Part shown: positions 54,933 through 63,849 of the stretch, one piece after another
How the letters are laid out: every line of letters starts with the position of its first letter
How positions within the stretch are numbered: position 1 is the stretch's first letter
NCBI GenBank assembly: GCA_029582265.1
Contig: CM055827.1
Location: 5,652,471 to 5,716,470 of the forward strand
Length of the DNA: 64,000 bases
From: Zoroaster sp. YZ-2022
Taxonomy: Eukaryota > Echinodermata > Asteroidea > Forcipulatida > Zoroasteridae
Direction of reading: 5' to 3'
The notes under the pieces: generated by a model
Told to the model about the DNA's origin: nothing
What the model saw: only the letters and a program-made list of their open reading frames with translations
The model's database searches: none
Made by a program: the position numbers and the translations under genes

Positions 54933-55127
54933 GGGGCTGATTTCACAGAGCTGCTAAGCTAAGAAAATATTGCTTAGCAAATTTATCTGCTAAGCAGAAT
55001 TGGGCTGAGAACCAACTGGAAGCGATACACATTACATGACAATTTGGCTGGTAACCTATTTTTGCTTAGCATAAATATTCTGTGCTAAGCAGATTTGTGT
55101 GCTTGGCAACTCTGTGAAATTGGGCCC
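54933..55127. mobile_element. GGGCCCAATTTCA MITE
   Basis: GGGGCTGATTTCACAGAGCT and GGGCCCAATTTCACAGAGTT as inverted ends; interior TTGCTTAGCA/TGCTAAGCAGA. Confidence 0.75.
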
Positions 55128-55297
55128 ATATGACTTACACTGTAGTCCTGAGATTGTGAGTTATGTAATGTGGGAGGCATGGGGGCTGTATTATGGTACA
55201 AGTAAGTGAAACTGCTTTGTGAGTCATGTTATTTGTAAAACCAAATTGCATTGTGAAAAAGACAATCTTAACTCAAAACTGTCTCCTTTTTCCCTAG

Positions 55298-55597
55298 AAT
55301 CTGAACCAAAACCCACGAACATTACTACCCAAGTTCTACGGCCTCTACACCTACCAGAGCGGCGGCCGCAACATCCGGCTGGTCGTCATGAACAATCTCA
55401 TGCCGTCCGACATTCGGATGCATCAGAAATTTGACCTGAAGGGGTCGACGTACAAGAGGAAGGCGTCGAAGGCAGAGCGGCAGAAGAAACTACCGACGTT
55501 GAAGGATCTGGACTTCATGGAGGAGCACCCAGAGGGGTTGATGATGGACACGGCTACTTACAATGCACTGGTCAAGACACTACAGAGAGACTGTAGG
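55298..55597 (+). CDS. PIP5K1: PIP5K1 exon 6
   Basis: 300 bp, 100 codons, phase 0 both ends; acceptor CCTTTTTCCCTAG, donor AGG|GTAGGT. It encodes [20 protein letters not shown], the hinge [40 protein letters not shown] and TLQRDCR. DLKGSxxxR carries catalytic-region residues of PIPKs, and KDLDF is a type I/II signature. The block [11 protein letters not shown] is the basic type I loop. Residues 169-268. The longest and least ambiguous exon here. Confidence 0.98.
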
Positions 55598-55615
55598 GTA
55601 GGTATGAATATATAA

Positions 55616-55800
55616 GTTCCGAGCCATGTTGGCTCATCAGGCCGGTGTTTATCTCCGGTTTCGTTGGCGTGAAACTACAGAATATTTCTATTCCCATTGG
55701 ATGGCATGCCAGTCGACTCTATTGCAGATTACTTCCTCCATTTATTGCTGGTATACCATTTATACTGGTTTGAGAGAAGCAATTTGTCGTGTGCCCGGGA
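55616..55800 (+). mobile_element. SINE-4-like repeat
   Basis: GGCTCATCAGGCCGGTGTTT, ATCTCCGGTTTCGTTGGCGT, GAATATTTCTATTCCCATTG and GGATGGCATGCCAGTCGACT. A second copy at 56199-56345. It starts 18 bp downstream of the exon 6 donor. The SINE label rests on repetition only; no Pol III boxes are clear. Confidence 0.6.
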
Positions 55801-55931
55801 AGAAGGAGGTAACGAAAGTGTGACCGGCAAAAGGTCCTAAGCAATTAATGTGCAAAATTGTGTTTCAAGAAAACTGAGTGTGAAAGTTTGGTCGTTTTTC
55901 TGCCATTTATAAGTAATTATAGGAAAGTTAA

Positions 55932-56022
55932 ATAATAATAATAATAATAATAAATAATAATAATGTGTGGATTTATATAGCGCACGTATCCACCAACTAA
56001 GTGGTGCTCAAGGCGCATTATA
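55932..56022 (-). mobile_element. SINE-2 3' tail fragment
   Basis: (AAT)n then GTGTGGATTTATATAGCGCA and CACCAACTAAGTGGTGCTCA, the last 90 bp of SINE-2 on the - strand. Confidence 0.85.
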
Positions 56023-56198
56023 AATTCTGCATGGGAATGGAGAAACATGTCTTGGGAGTAATTCTAGCAACAAATATGTAACAGTTATGCCCTATTTTTT
56101 TTCAAAAGAGCCATTTTATTGCTTACAACCTTCTACTGGTCATAGAGCCTTCCGGGCACACAACAAATTACTGTTCAGTGTCTTGCACAGGTAAAGTG

Positions 56199-56345
56199 TG
56201 TCCGGAGCCAATATGGCTCATCAGGCCGGTGTTTATCTCCGGTTTCGTTGGCATGAAACAGACTGAGAATATTTCTATTTCCCCTGGATGGTATGCTGGT
56301 CTTTTGCCAGTACCTGTTTTGTACTCCTTGGTGGAGAGAAACAAT
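56199..56345 (+). mobile_element. SINE-4-like repeat, second copy
   Basis: TCCGGAGCCAATATGGCTCA, GGTTTCGTTGGCATGAAACA and CCCTGGATGGTATGCTGGTC; ends near GGTGGAGAGAAACAATTACG, which resembles the SINE-2 core. Confidence 0.6.
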
Positions 56346-56351
56346 TACGGT

Positions 56352-56727
56352 AAATAATAATAATAATAATAATGTGTGGACTTACATAGCGCACGTATCC
56401 ACCAACTGAGTGGTGCTCAAGGCGCATTATATTATTACCCCTGCTCATAAGGCTCATAAGGCTCATAAGGCTCATAAATCATTCCTGAAACCATCTCAGC
56501 TCCCTGGGGAGTATACAGCTCAATTGCTGCCATTACAGCGCATATAGGGCTAATCAACCAACTCTGCCCTCACAGGTACCCATTTAACCCCTGGGTGGAG
56601 AGAAGCAATTATGGTTAAGTGTCTTGCTCAAGGACACAAGTGTCACGGCCGGGATTCGAACCCACATTATGCTGCTAACACCAGAACTTGAGTCCGGTAA
56701 GCTAGACCGCTCGGCCACGACACTCCA
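56352..56727 (-). mobile_element. SINE-2, full-length reference copy
   Basis: - strand order: TGGAGTGTCGTGGCCGAGCG, B box GGGTTCGAATCCCGGCC, GTGTCCTTGAGCAAGACACT, CACCCAGGGGTTAAATGGGT, GAGCTGTATACTCCCCAGGG, GGTGGATACGTGCGCTATGT and (ATT)n. GGCTCATAA-type 9-mers are repeated near 56440-56478 (a small internal expansion). Confidence 0.92.
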
Positions 56728-56889
56728 AATGTCGATAGTCGATAGGTTTTGGGAGTGCCAGTTTAAATGGTGACACTAGTAGATGACATGCGATGCGCAT
56801 TCCACCAATCAATTGACAAGGATCGGTGTGCGTTGTATAATTGATAATATTTATTTTACCCAGAATTATGATGACTGACACAAATAATA

Positions 56890-57196
56890 CAGGCCTGTGA
56901 TTTCTCAGGATTTTTACTGATTTCAGAATTTTTTTTTTTTTTTTTTTTACAAATCTCCCTTTGCCTCGAAATGTTTCTGAAAGTCAAGAAGTAGCCACCA
57001 AGGAAAGAAAAAAAGTAGCTTGCATTGTGTCCAAACCTCTAGTTTCTTGTTTGTGGGGATGTGGAGAGTCTGTAAATCTTCCAAAAATTAATCATCCAGG
57101 AGGTTCAGGGGGCTTTGTGTCCTTTAGACCAAAGGGAGACCCAGGCCTGCTACCCATTATTCAGGATTTGTTTTACTTGTGTCAAATTACACCCCT
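56890..57196 (+). mobile_element. CG6 element
   Basis: CAGGCCTGTGATTTCTCAGG to TACACCCCTG; flanks ATAATA/ATAATG. Ends 28 bp before exon 7. Confidence 0.8.
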
Positions 57197-57224
57197 GATA
57201 ATGTTTGTTTTCTCTTTATTTTAG

Positions 57225-57302
57225 GTACTAGAAAGTTTCAAGATTATGGATTACAGTTTGCTGGTGTCAATACATAATCTTGATCAAGCAGAGACAGACA
57301 AG
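57225..57302 (+). CDS. PIP5K1: PIP5K1 exon 7
   Basis: 78 bp, phase 0 both ends; acceptor TCTCTTTATTTTAG, donor AAG|GTAAAA. It encodes VLESFKIMDYSLLVSIHNLD then QAETDK. IMDYSLL is the metal-binding motif that plays the part of DFG in protein kinases; vertebrate type I reads VLESFKIMDYSLL at the same exon junction. Residues 269-294. Confidence 0.97.
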
Positions 57303-57315
57303 GTAAAATAATATA

Positions 57316-57577
57316 CTACGCAAAACAATTTAGGGAACACCGGAATAATCTCAGTTAAAGCAAGATCATTTATTTCAGATAAACACAATGTTTCACAGAA
57401 TTGATGAGAAACAACTGCACAATGAAACAGATGATAAAGGATGCATGTAGTGATTACACATTTCATGACATGACTACTGAAAGAGAGAGGGGGTTGCAAA
57501 TGAAAATCCCGGTTCATGGAACATTTCAAACCTGCTTGATGTTAAAAATCCGGTGTTCCCTAAATTGTTTTGAGTAG
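57316..57577 (+). mobile_element. TA-flanked MITE, full length
   Basis: Inverted ends CTACGCAAAACAATTTAGGG and CTACTCAAAACAATTTAGGG, continuing through AACACCGGA, with TA outside both (57314-57315, 57578-57579): mariner/Tc1-like target. It begins 13 bp past the exon 7 donor. Same family as 41312-41564. Confidence 0.85.
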
Positions 57578-57654
57578 TATATATTGTTATAAGTAACTCC
57601 AGGAAAACCACAGGGAAATCAAAGGATATATAATTGTTTTTTTTATTGTGGTTG

Positions 57655-58135
57655 CGGTAAAACATATATGACATAAAACACAATAAAGGGGGCCACTTTG
57701 CATCCGTCACGTTAGCAGTTTTTCCAATGTTGTCATTTATTTTTAAGTACCTGAAACCGACCAAAAAGTGTTTCAACATGTGAATGGACATGCAGGCTTA
57801 TACTAGAACTAATTTGAGTTGATTTATTTTATTTTTTTATTTTTTTATTTTTTTATTTATTTTTTACCCTCAAATTTCCATAAAAATTGGACGGAAAAAG
57901 TTACCTCACTTTTCCGTCCATTTGTTGATGGAAATTTTTGGGTAATTTAAAAAATAATAGTAATAATCAACTCAAATTATCTTTAGGATAAGCATGCATG
58001 TCTATTCAAATGTTGAAATTCTTTTTGGGTGGTTTCAGATATTTAAAAAAAAATTACAACCATTAGAAAAACTGCTAACGTGACGGTAGGAAAGTGGCCC
58101 CCTTTATTGTGTTTTATGTCATATGTATTTTCCCA
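57655..58135. mobile_element. Foldback element with terminal hairpin
   Basis: Arms of about 170 bp: ACATAAAACACAATAAAGGG pairs with CCCTTTATTGTGTTTTATGT, and CTAACGTGACGG with CCGTCACGTTAG. At the centre GGACGGAAAAAG pairs with CTTTTCCGTCC around an 8-base loop, with CCATAAAAATT-type pairs outside it. Confidence 0.8.
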
Positions 58136-58489
58136 TTCAGTAATATCCTGGTATTTCAATGTCCCGTCCTAAAAAAATAAAATTCCTTGTTCAGAGATTT
58201 ATGGAAAATGTGTAACTAACAAAAATTTAAACCCTAAACAGAAGGGAAGAAATGTTCCACCTACAACTGTAAATATTTTATTGTTCAGAATAATGACATT
58301 GTTTAATATCCGTTGTTTGTGTCAAACACCAGTATAGTACAATGCTGCTGTAAAAACAAATATCACTTTAGATGTCTGGGCCAATTTTTAATCTTTTTTT
58401 TACTAATAATGGGGTTGATTTCCTATTAGTGATTCATGGCTGCAGCGACAGTACGCCCCAACAAGAATTTATAATTGAATTTTAATATC

Positions 58490-58700
58490 GTTTTGGTTTG
58501 CGGTAACACCATGTGTTTATCTCAACTATCGTTAAGTGAGGTACAGGTTCTGAAAAGAACCTTATCAGGCAACTCGTATCTCGACTGTCGCTAAGTGAGA
58601 TTATGGTTCAGGGGAGAAACTGATATCGGGCAATTCGTTTCTCAACTATCGCTGAAGTGAGAATGTGGTTCTGGGGAGAACCATGGGGACTTCACAGGGT
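58490..58700. repeat. GGTTCT/AGAACC interspersed repeat
   Basis: Three blocks of TCTCAACTATCGCTAAGTGA type, each followed by GGTTCT...AGAACC, and GGTTTGCGGTAACACCATGT at the start. Reverse relative of 15040-15250. Confidence 0.65.
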
Positions 58701-59070
58701 CTTATATATCAGAATTTTAATATAAGAAACAAGTTAATTTAATAACAAAATCTTCTGTTTAGTGGGTTAATTTTTTAACCATGTACGTACATGGCTTGAA
58801 ATACCCAGTGTATCGCTGAACCAAGTGGAGTAATTTAAACGTCGGTAAAGTGGAATCTATGACTGAACTGGTTTGGTTGGCTTGTGGTTTATCCTTACAC
58901 TGATATAAATAAGACACCCAAATGTGTTTGATCTTTTTTAAAACTTTATTAAGTGAAGTGAAAATAACCGAGGTCCTTAGTTTTGTTGTCTAGCAGATTG
59001 TTTTCTCTGAAAATCGGAGCCCTGATGTAGTATTTAATTTATTCTGATTTATTTGTGACCTTTCAAATAG

Positions 59071-59345
59071 CGCAATGAAAACAACAGTACAGATGGCAAC
59101 ACCGAGTCACGGACAGCCGACGCCCAACAGCAGCAAACCTCGGAGATCATCAAGCGTCCAGCCATGCTCAGAAGCCTGTCCGACTCCGGCTCGGCGGAAG
59201 AGCACCACGCCGACAAGACCCCTCACAGATTAGAGCGGTCCAAGTCATATCTCAACAAAAGTAAACGACCCGCCTTCTCCACAACCCGGGAGGCTATTCA
59301 GGGTCATACAAAGGCAACATGGGTGCCAGAAGACGATGGTGAACC
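59071..59345 (+). CDS. PIP5K1: PIP5K1 exon 8
   Basis: 275 bp; acceptor GTGACCTTTCAAATAG, donor CC|GTAAGC, phase 2. It encodes a low-complexity S/T/Q/E/K linker (NNSTDGNTESRTADAQQQQT, LRSLSDSGSAEEHH), then KRPAFSTTREAIQGHTKATW. The last part matches the vertebrate type I KALYSTAxESIQG segment, which ties it to the kinase. At about 91 residues the linker is roughly twice the vertebrate length. It has many potential phosphosites, including a basophilic-looking RSLSDS. Residues 295-386. Confidence 0.95.
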
Positions 59346-59527
59346 GTAAGCAATATATTGCTTTTTTTTTTTTTTTTAAATATAAATGTACAATAATGTT
59401 TTTTTTTGTTCAAGGACATCTGAAATGATACTGCAATAAGATTGTATTTTGAAGGTTTTAAGTGTATTTGTGTTCCCATCCTGACAGTAATGACATTTCT
59501 CTCACAATCTCGTCATCATTTCCAGAG

Positions 59528-59875
59528 TGGTAGTACTCATACTCGAGTACATTTTTCTGTACTCATACTCATGAAAAAGTACTCGACTACAACTATAGAG
59601 TTGGAGTACTCGTATTTGTACTCGTACTCGTACTCGAGTACATTTTTCTGTACTCATACTCATGAAAAAGTACTCGACTCATACTCGAGTACATTTTTCT
59701 GTACTCATACTCATGAAAAAGTACTCGACTACAACTATAGAGTTGGAGTACTCGTATTTGTACTCTCTTACTCGAGTACATTTTTCTGTACTCATACTCA
59801 TGAAAAAATACTTGACTACAACTATAGAGTTGGAGTACTCGTACTCTTACTCGAGTACATTTTTCTGTACTCGTC
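59528..59875 (+). repeat. ACTCG-rich compound tandem repeat
   Basis: GAGTACATTTTTCTGTACTC recurs at about 59545, 59635, 59687, 59774 and 59853, with irregular spacing (52-90 bp). It is joined by CATGAAAAAGTACTCGACTA and ACTATAGAGTTGGAGTACTC. Many parts are self-complementary (GAGTAC/GTACTC). Confidence 0.93.
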
Positions 59876-60184
59876 ACGACCGCAAGTCTGGTCATTTCAC
59901 AATATTAGACAAATCATGATGCAGTGGTGTTGCTCTGCACTTCGATATTTAAAACAAATTCTGGGGGGGGGGGAAGGGGGTGGAGTTATGCTTGATGTTC
60001 AGTATTCGTCTAAAACACATCGTGGTTTGTACACATTTTGTTGTTATTTTTAGCATGATCCCTGGCTACACGGCATGTGTGGGTTAAATTGCTTCTGAGT
60101 AGCACCCCTAGAATCAAGATATTGACAATAAACCCTGTCCCGGTAATATGCGCCATGTTTTTGACGGGTCAAACAAAAATTATT

Positions 60185-60285
60185 TCGAACACTCGTTGCC
60201 ATCTGCAACCCAGTGCTCGAATTTTACGCACCCTCTAGACTCGTGCGTGAGGTTCGACCGCTGGGTCGCAGACGGCAACGAGTGT
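60185..60285. repeat. 42-bp inverted repeat (hairpin)
   Basis: TTCGAACACTCGTTGCCATC, TGCAACCCAGTGCTCGAA and the mirrored TTCGACCGCTGGGTCGCAGA, CGGCAACGAGTGTTTGAA pair around a 25-bp centre with its own GCACGAG/CTCGTGC-type symmetry. Confidence 0.85.
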
Positions 60286-60452
60286 TTGAAATTTACATCG
60301 TTTGAAATTTACGACGTTTGAAATTTACGACGTTTGAAATTTACGACGTTTGAAATTTACGACGTTTGAAATTTACGACGTTCGAAATTTACGACGTTCG
60401 AAATTTACGACGTTCGAAATTTACAACGTTCGAAATTTACAACGTTCGAAAT
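60285..60452 (+). repeat. 16-bp tandem repeat, about 10-11 copies
   Basis: Unit GTTTGAAATTTACGAC, changing to GTTCGAAATTTACAAC toward the 3' end. It grows out of the right arm of the preceding hairpin (GTGTTTGAAATTTAC) and stops 80 bp before exon 9. Confidence 0.95.
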
Positions 60453-60532
60453 AAACAATTCTAAATAATGATACTACATAATGTCTATATTTCAGTATTT
60501 TTATGTTATTTTATTTCTTTTTTTCTGGACAG

Positions 60533-60616
60533 GACTGGGGGTATTCCGGGTAAAAACGTTAAGGGAGAGAGACTAGACCTGTTTATTGGAATTATTGATA
60601 TACTACAATGCTTCAA
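60533..60616 (+). CDS. PIP5K1: PIP5K1 exon 9 (last in window)
   Basis: 84 bp; acceptor TTTTTCTGGACAG, donor TTCAA|GTAAGT. After completing the proline codon of exon 8 it encodes TGGIPGKNVKGERLDLFIGI then IDILQCF plus two bases of the next codon. GGIPAxNxxGERLxLxIGIIDILQ is the type I counterpart. The continuing exon should supply the K/R and the KKLEH... segment; no such sequence lies between 60617 and 64000. Residues 387-413. Confidence 0.96.
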
Positions 60617-61904
60617 GTAAGTATTACTGTATATGGGTCACTCCATGAACCTGGGACACACGGGTACATTGCTACCTTGTAGTTATTTAACCATGTTTCA
60701 GTTGTTGGTGTTAAATGTTTCAAGGTAATTATTTTTTTTATAATGAAAGCTGGTATAGAAAAGTAGCTTTTGAGGAAAAGGGAGATTGTTTTTTTTAATT
60801 TTTTTTTTTTTATATGACCGAAAATTTGTCCGTGTCCAGTGCCATTTAAAAAAAGAAATTGTGACATACAAAGTGTTCCAATTTTATCTCCGTATTTTCA
60901 AATAAAATCTACTGCGAACCCACACAAACCATGCTTATCCGTTTTTTAACTTTTCAAATAGCATGTAAATAATAAAATATTAGTTTAAAAATTTTCAGAT
61001 TTTCAACGCCATATCGGCAAATTCACGCGTACCGACGCTACATGGGGTGTCCGCGTAAAATAAACACGTAGCATCGGTATTCCCCACTGCTCACGACTCG
61101 AAAGATATACTTTCATTGGGGGAATCTTGTTTCACGGCTTTAAAAACACCCATAAATCACAATGAGAAGTAAAAACTTGAAGTGTGATTGCAAATTTCCA
61201 TGCGATTGGGAAATATACGATCGGTTGTTATTTGGGTGTCCGCGAGTGAAATGTAGCCGTAACGAAAACGCTTCCGCATAAATAAAACACCACCCATTTT
61301 GAAATGGTACCGGCCATAGGTTGACCTCGGGAGGTCATGGCACTCGTTCGAACCAATACCTGTGGCAAAACCGCTTACATAAGCACAGTACGATTGACTG
61401 TGTGTGGGGTGTCCGCAATGTAGCGTCGGTGTCCCGGAACTACCACGACACTTTAAAAGGTAGGATTGTTCCGTTCCCGTATCACTATTTACGGCATTCG
61501 GGAATGTCGAACGTAGTCCCGCTGGTTGCCTGCTTTCTGCACAACGTACATGTAATCACTACAACGGCAACCAACGAAACGATGACTCATCGCCTGCCAC
61601 GCGTAACGAATTTTCCTATTGGCTCCTTCCATAGACTACGATATAATGAATTTTCCCATTGGCTCTCTGGTACACGCATGGCATAGACTACGATCTACGT
61701 AGTGGATTCTGATGTCGCTGGCGCTAAACGTTGCAACAGTTTTTTCAGAAGTTTTGAATGAATATGTGTATATCGAGGTCCGCTAACTAAAACTGACAAT
61801 GACCAGACCATTTTCGCTACGAACAATAAAGGTTTTTAGGTTTCTGTTTCTGTCTGTTTACCAACGATTTTTGCTTAGTTGTGCATTGTGTTTTGTTCTT
61901 CAAG

Positions 61905-62012
61905 ATCATACCTCAGCATATAAGCCGCACCGCGTATAAGCTGCAGGCAACTTTTACCGTGTCAAAATCAACGTATAAGCCGCGGCTTATATTCCGGAAA
62001 TTACGGTACATT
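61905..62012. repeat. ATAAGCCGC repeat segment
   Basis: CATATAAGCCGCACCGCGTA, CGTATAAGCCGCGGCTTATA and TTCCGGAAATTACGGTA: palindromic parts (AAGCCGCGGCTT) like the end of a TA-type MITE. The other end was not found. Confidence 0.45.
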
Positions 62013-62378
62013 GTTTTTTTAAAGTTTTTTTTTACAGTTGACAGAGTGTAGCATTTGTCCTCCTTAATCGAATGGAAACAAGTGGTAATTTCAACAGCAA
62101 CAAAGGGTGATTTTGAGTGCAAAATTGACTTGGAGTTTTTAAGTATCGCTGATTTCAAAGTTCATCTCATACTGTCATAGTTGTTTTCCCGGGTCCGGAT
62201 TTTTCGTAGATCTAAACGATTTTTAGTTTAAATTAATCTTACTTTAGTTATTGTTCCAGATAGTCATTTATGACAGACATGGCGCATTATAAATGTACAC
62301 CACTATTATTATTATAAACATGTTTTAACTAAAAAATAATTGTAAAACAATTGCACAAAAAATTAAAAATTATCTACT

Positions 62379-62960
62379 CTACATGGACATGGTGTCCATG
62401 TAGCATAGGTATTTGGGAAAAAAGGGTTAAGTCAAAATTTTAGTCTGAGTAAGTCTAGCATTATATAACAATACATGACTAGTGTATGTTTTAACAAACT
62501 GATGTGATGCTATGATTAAACTTTTCTTTAAAGAGGGACAATTAGACAACATTTCAACAATGTATACCTACACTACATGGACACCGTGTCCATGTAGCAT
62601 AGGTATTGGGAAAATGGTTTGCACAGATGTGTAATTTTAGTCAGAGTAAGTTTCTATAACCATAGAACATGACTAGTGTATATTTTAACAAACTGATGGG
62701 ATGCTATGATTAAAACTTCTTTGAAGGGGGACAATAGACAAAGATTTCTACATTATATACCTATGCTACATGGACACGGTGTCCATGTAGCAATAGGTAT
62801 TTGGAAAAAGAGGTACTCATAATATCTGATTTTAGTCTGAGCAAGTCTTTATTGTTATATAACATGACTAGTGTATGCTTTTAACAAACTGATGGGATTC
62901 TATGATTCACATTTTCTTTAAAGAGGAACATGTAACAGAATTTCAAGTAATTATTGCCAA
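62379..62960 (+). repeat. 193-bp tandem repeat with palindrome, 3 copies
   Basis: Each unit starts with a 25-bp palindrome with half-site CTACATGGACAC, then CATAGGTATT, TTTTAGTC(T/A)GAGTAAGT, ACATGACTAGTGTATGTTTT and AACAAACTGATGGGATGCTA. Starts at 62379, 62573 and 62766. A half palindrome recurs at 63143-63154. Confidence 0.95.
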
Positions 62961-63367
62961 TTTTTTTTTTTAAACTGTCAAAAAAGCTCAATTGTCATGT
63001 CTTGTTAGGGTATTAAGTGGTCAATAATAGTAATGTTAGTTTTATGTTATTATTACACTCCCCTGAAATGGTTATTAAACATTGGATAAAGTTGGAATAT
63101 GATGAACTGTTTACAAAATAAAACACAAGAAATATGACAAAGGTGTCCATGTAGCATAGGTATTTTCACCAGCGTCAGTCTCTCATTGAACAAGGATCAC
63201 TGATGATCAGGAAACAATCGGCAATAATGTGTTTTGATTTTTCTTAAATGAATATTTGGAGAAACTAAAAATGGTAAAATGATATAAATATATTGATTTT
63301 GAAAATTCAACCCTTATGTCACACTTTGTGCCCCAACTTCATGGAGTGACCCACATGCGTGTATTTC

Positions 63368-63720
63368 ATCGCCAAACATATATCGCGATTATTTTTTCAT
63401 TCACGCATGATTGCTTTAGAGCCAATAACTACAGGTATGTACCCCTCTGCAAGTGTCACAATAAATCGCAAATTTGTTTGCAGAGCGTGTATGTACTTGG
63501 CTTTTGTTTCTCACTTCCAAAAGCTGAAAAGACTTCTAATTTTGTTTCCATGGAATTTCTGACTTGACTCACAACAGCATTTTTTTTTAATTGCGATATA
63601 TTTTTTAAAATCGCGATACATTTTTTAAATCGAGATTTGCCGATATCTTGATAAATTAAAAAGGTTCTCGATATCGTAATCGAACAAAAAAAGATATTAT
63701 CGTGTTATCGCCCAAGCTTA
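63368..63720 (+). mobile_element. TAAGCTTGGGCGATA hAT-like element, 5' truncated
   Basis: ATCGCCAAACATATATCGCG, TTGCTTTAGAGCCAATAACT, TTTGTTTCCATGGAATTTCT and TATCGCCCAAGCTTA match 37825-38258. The first ~40 bp are missing, 16 bp from the end of the 2.7-kb element. Confidence 0.82.
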
Positions 63721-63849
63721 ATCAAAACCAAAATATGCACGATGTACCTACGCTGTAACCATAGTAACGTGTGTGTGTCAGCACGTGCATCATGCGATGA
63801 TAAGCGTGTCTTATTTTATTAATTTCTTTCTGTAAACTGGGACTGGGAA

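Larger units (their letters stand above)
53595..55297 (+). other. PIP5K1 intron 5
   Basis: Almost filled by PB-2/PB-1b nest, a reverse 300-bp repeat with PB-3, and a GGGCCC MITE. 54118-54264 and 55128-55297 show nothing. Confidence 0.85.
55598..57224 (+). other. PIP5K1 intron 6
   Basis: Contains SINE-4, SINE-2 and CG6 copies; 55801-55931, 56023-56198 and 56728-56889 show nothing. Confidence 0.85.
57303..59070 (+). other. PIP5K1 intron 7
   Basis: A TA-flanked MITE, a 0.48-kb foldback and a GGTTCT repeat; 58136-58489 and 58701-59070 show nothing recognisable. Confidence 0.85.
59346..60532 (+). other. PIP5K1 intron 8
   Basis: Carries two tandem arrays and a hairpin; 59880-60180 contains nothing else recognisable. 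Confidence 0.85.
9286..60616 (+). other. PIP5K1: PIP5K1 gene, 5' part (9 exons, 3' end outside window)
   Basis: Nine exons bounded by AG/GT join into one open frame of about 413 residues counted from the ATG at 9327. Type I PIP kinases make PI(4,5)P2 from PI4P at the cytosolic face of the plasma membrane, for actin control, endocytosis and signalling. Visible landmarks are the GETTYKK/TSS entry, KPERDVL, FKTYAP, a glycine-rich loop ending GASGS, IIKTV with the ATP-binding lysine, DLKGSTYKR, the metal-binding MDYSLL, and IGIIDILQ. These fit type I better than type II or PIKfyve. Animal type I enzymes are usually about 540-670 residues, so the specificity loop and C-terminal tail must be encoded downstream. 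Which paralogue this is cannot be told. Confidence 0.96.
60635..63352. mobile_element. 2.7-kb TIR element with repeated palindromes
   Basis: Inverted ends GGGTCACTCCATGAA, 15 bp perfect, then (A/G)CTGGG-like partial match. No clear duplication at the flanks. Motifs built from CTACAT/ATGTAGC and GGTGTCC occur along its length (61032, 61232, 61405-61425) and as three near-perfect 25-bp palindromes (62379, 62573, 62766). No transposase frame; a 121-codon frame at 61321-61686 has no recognisable domain. Begins 18 bp after the exon 9 donor. Confidence 0.75.

Noticed and set aside
59442..60053. 203-codon + frame rich in TRVHFSVL/MKKYSTTT
   Set aside because: Produced by the ACTCG compound repeat; the - strand frame over it is equally open.
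61321..61686. 121-codon + frame near two ATTGGCT (inverted CCAAT) words as a gene with promoter
   Set aside because: Lies inside the 2.7-kb element; the two words are part of a ~45-bp local duplication; no TATA or domain evidence.
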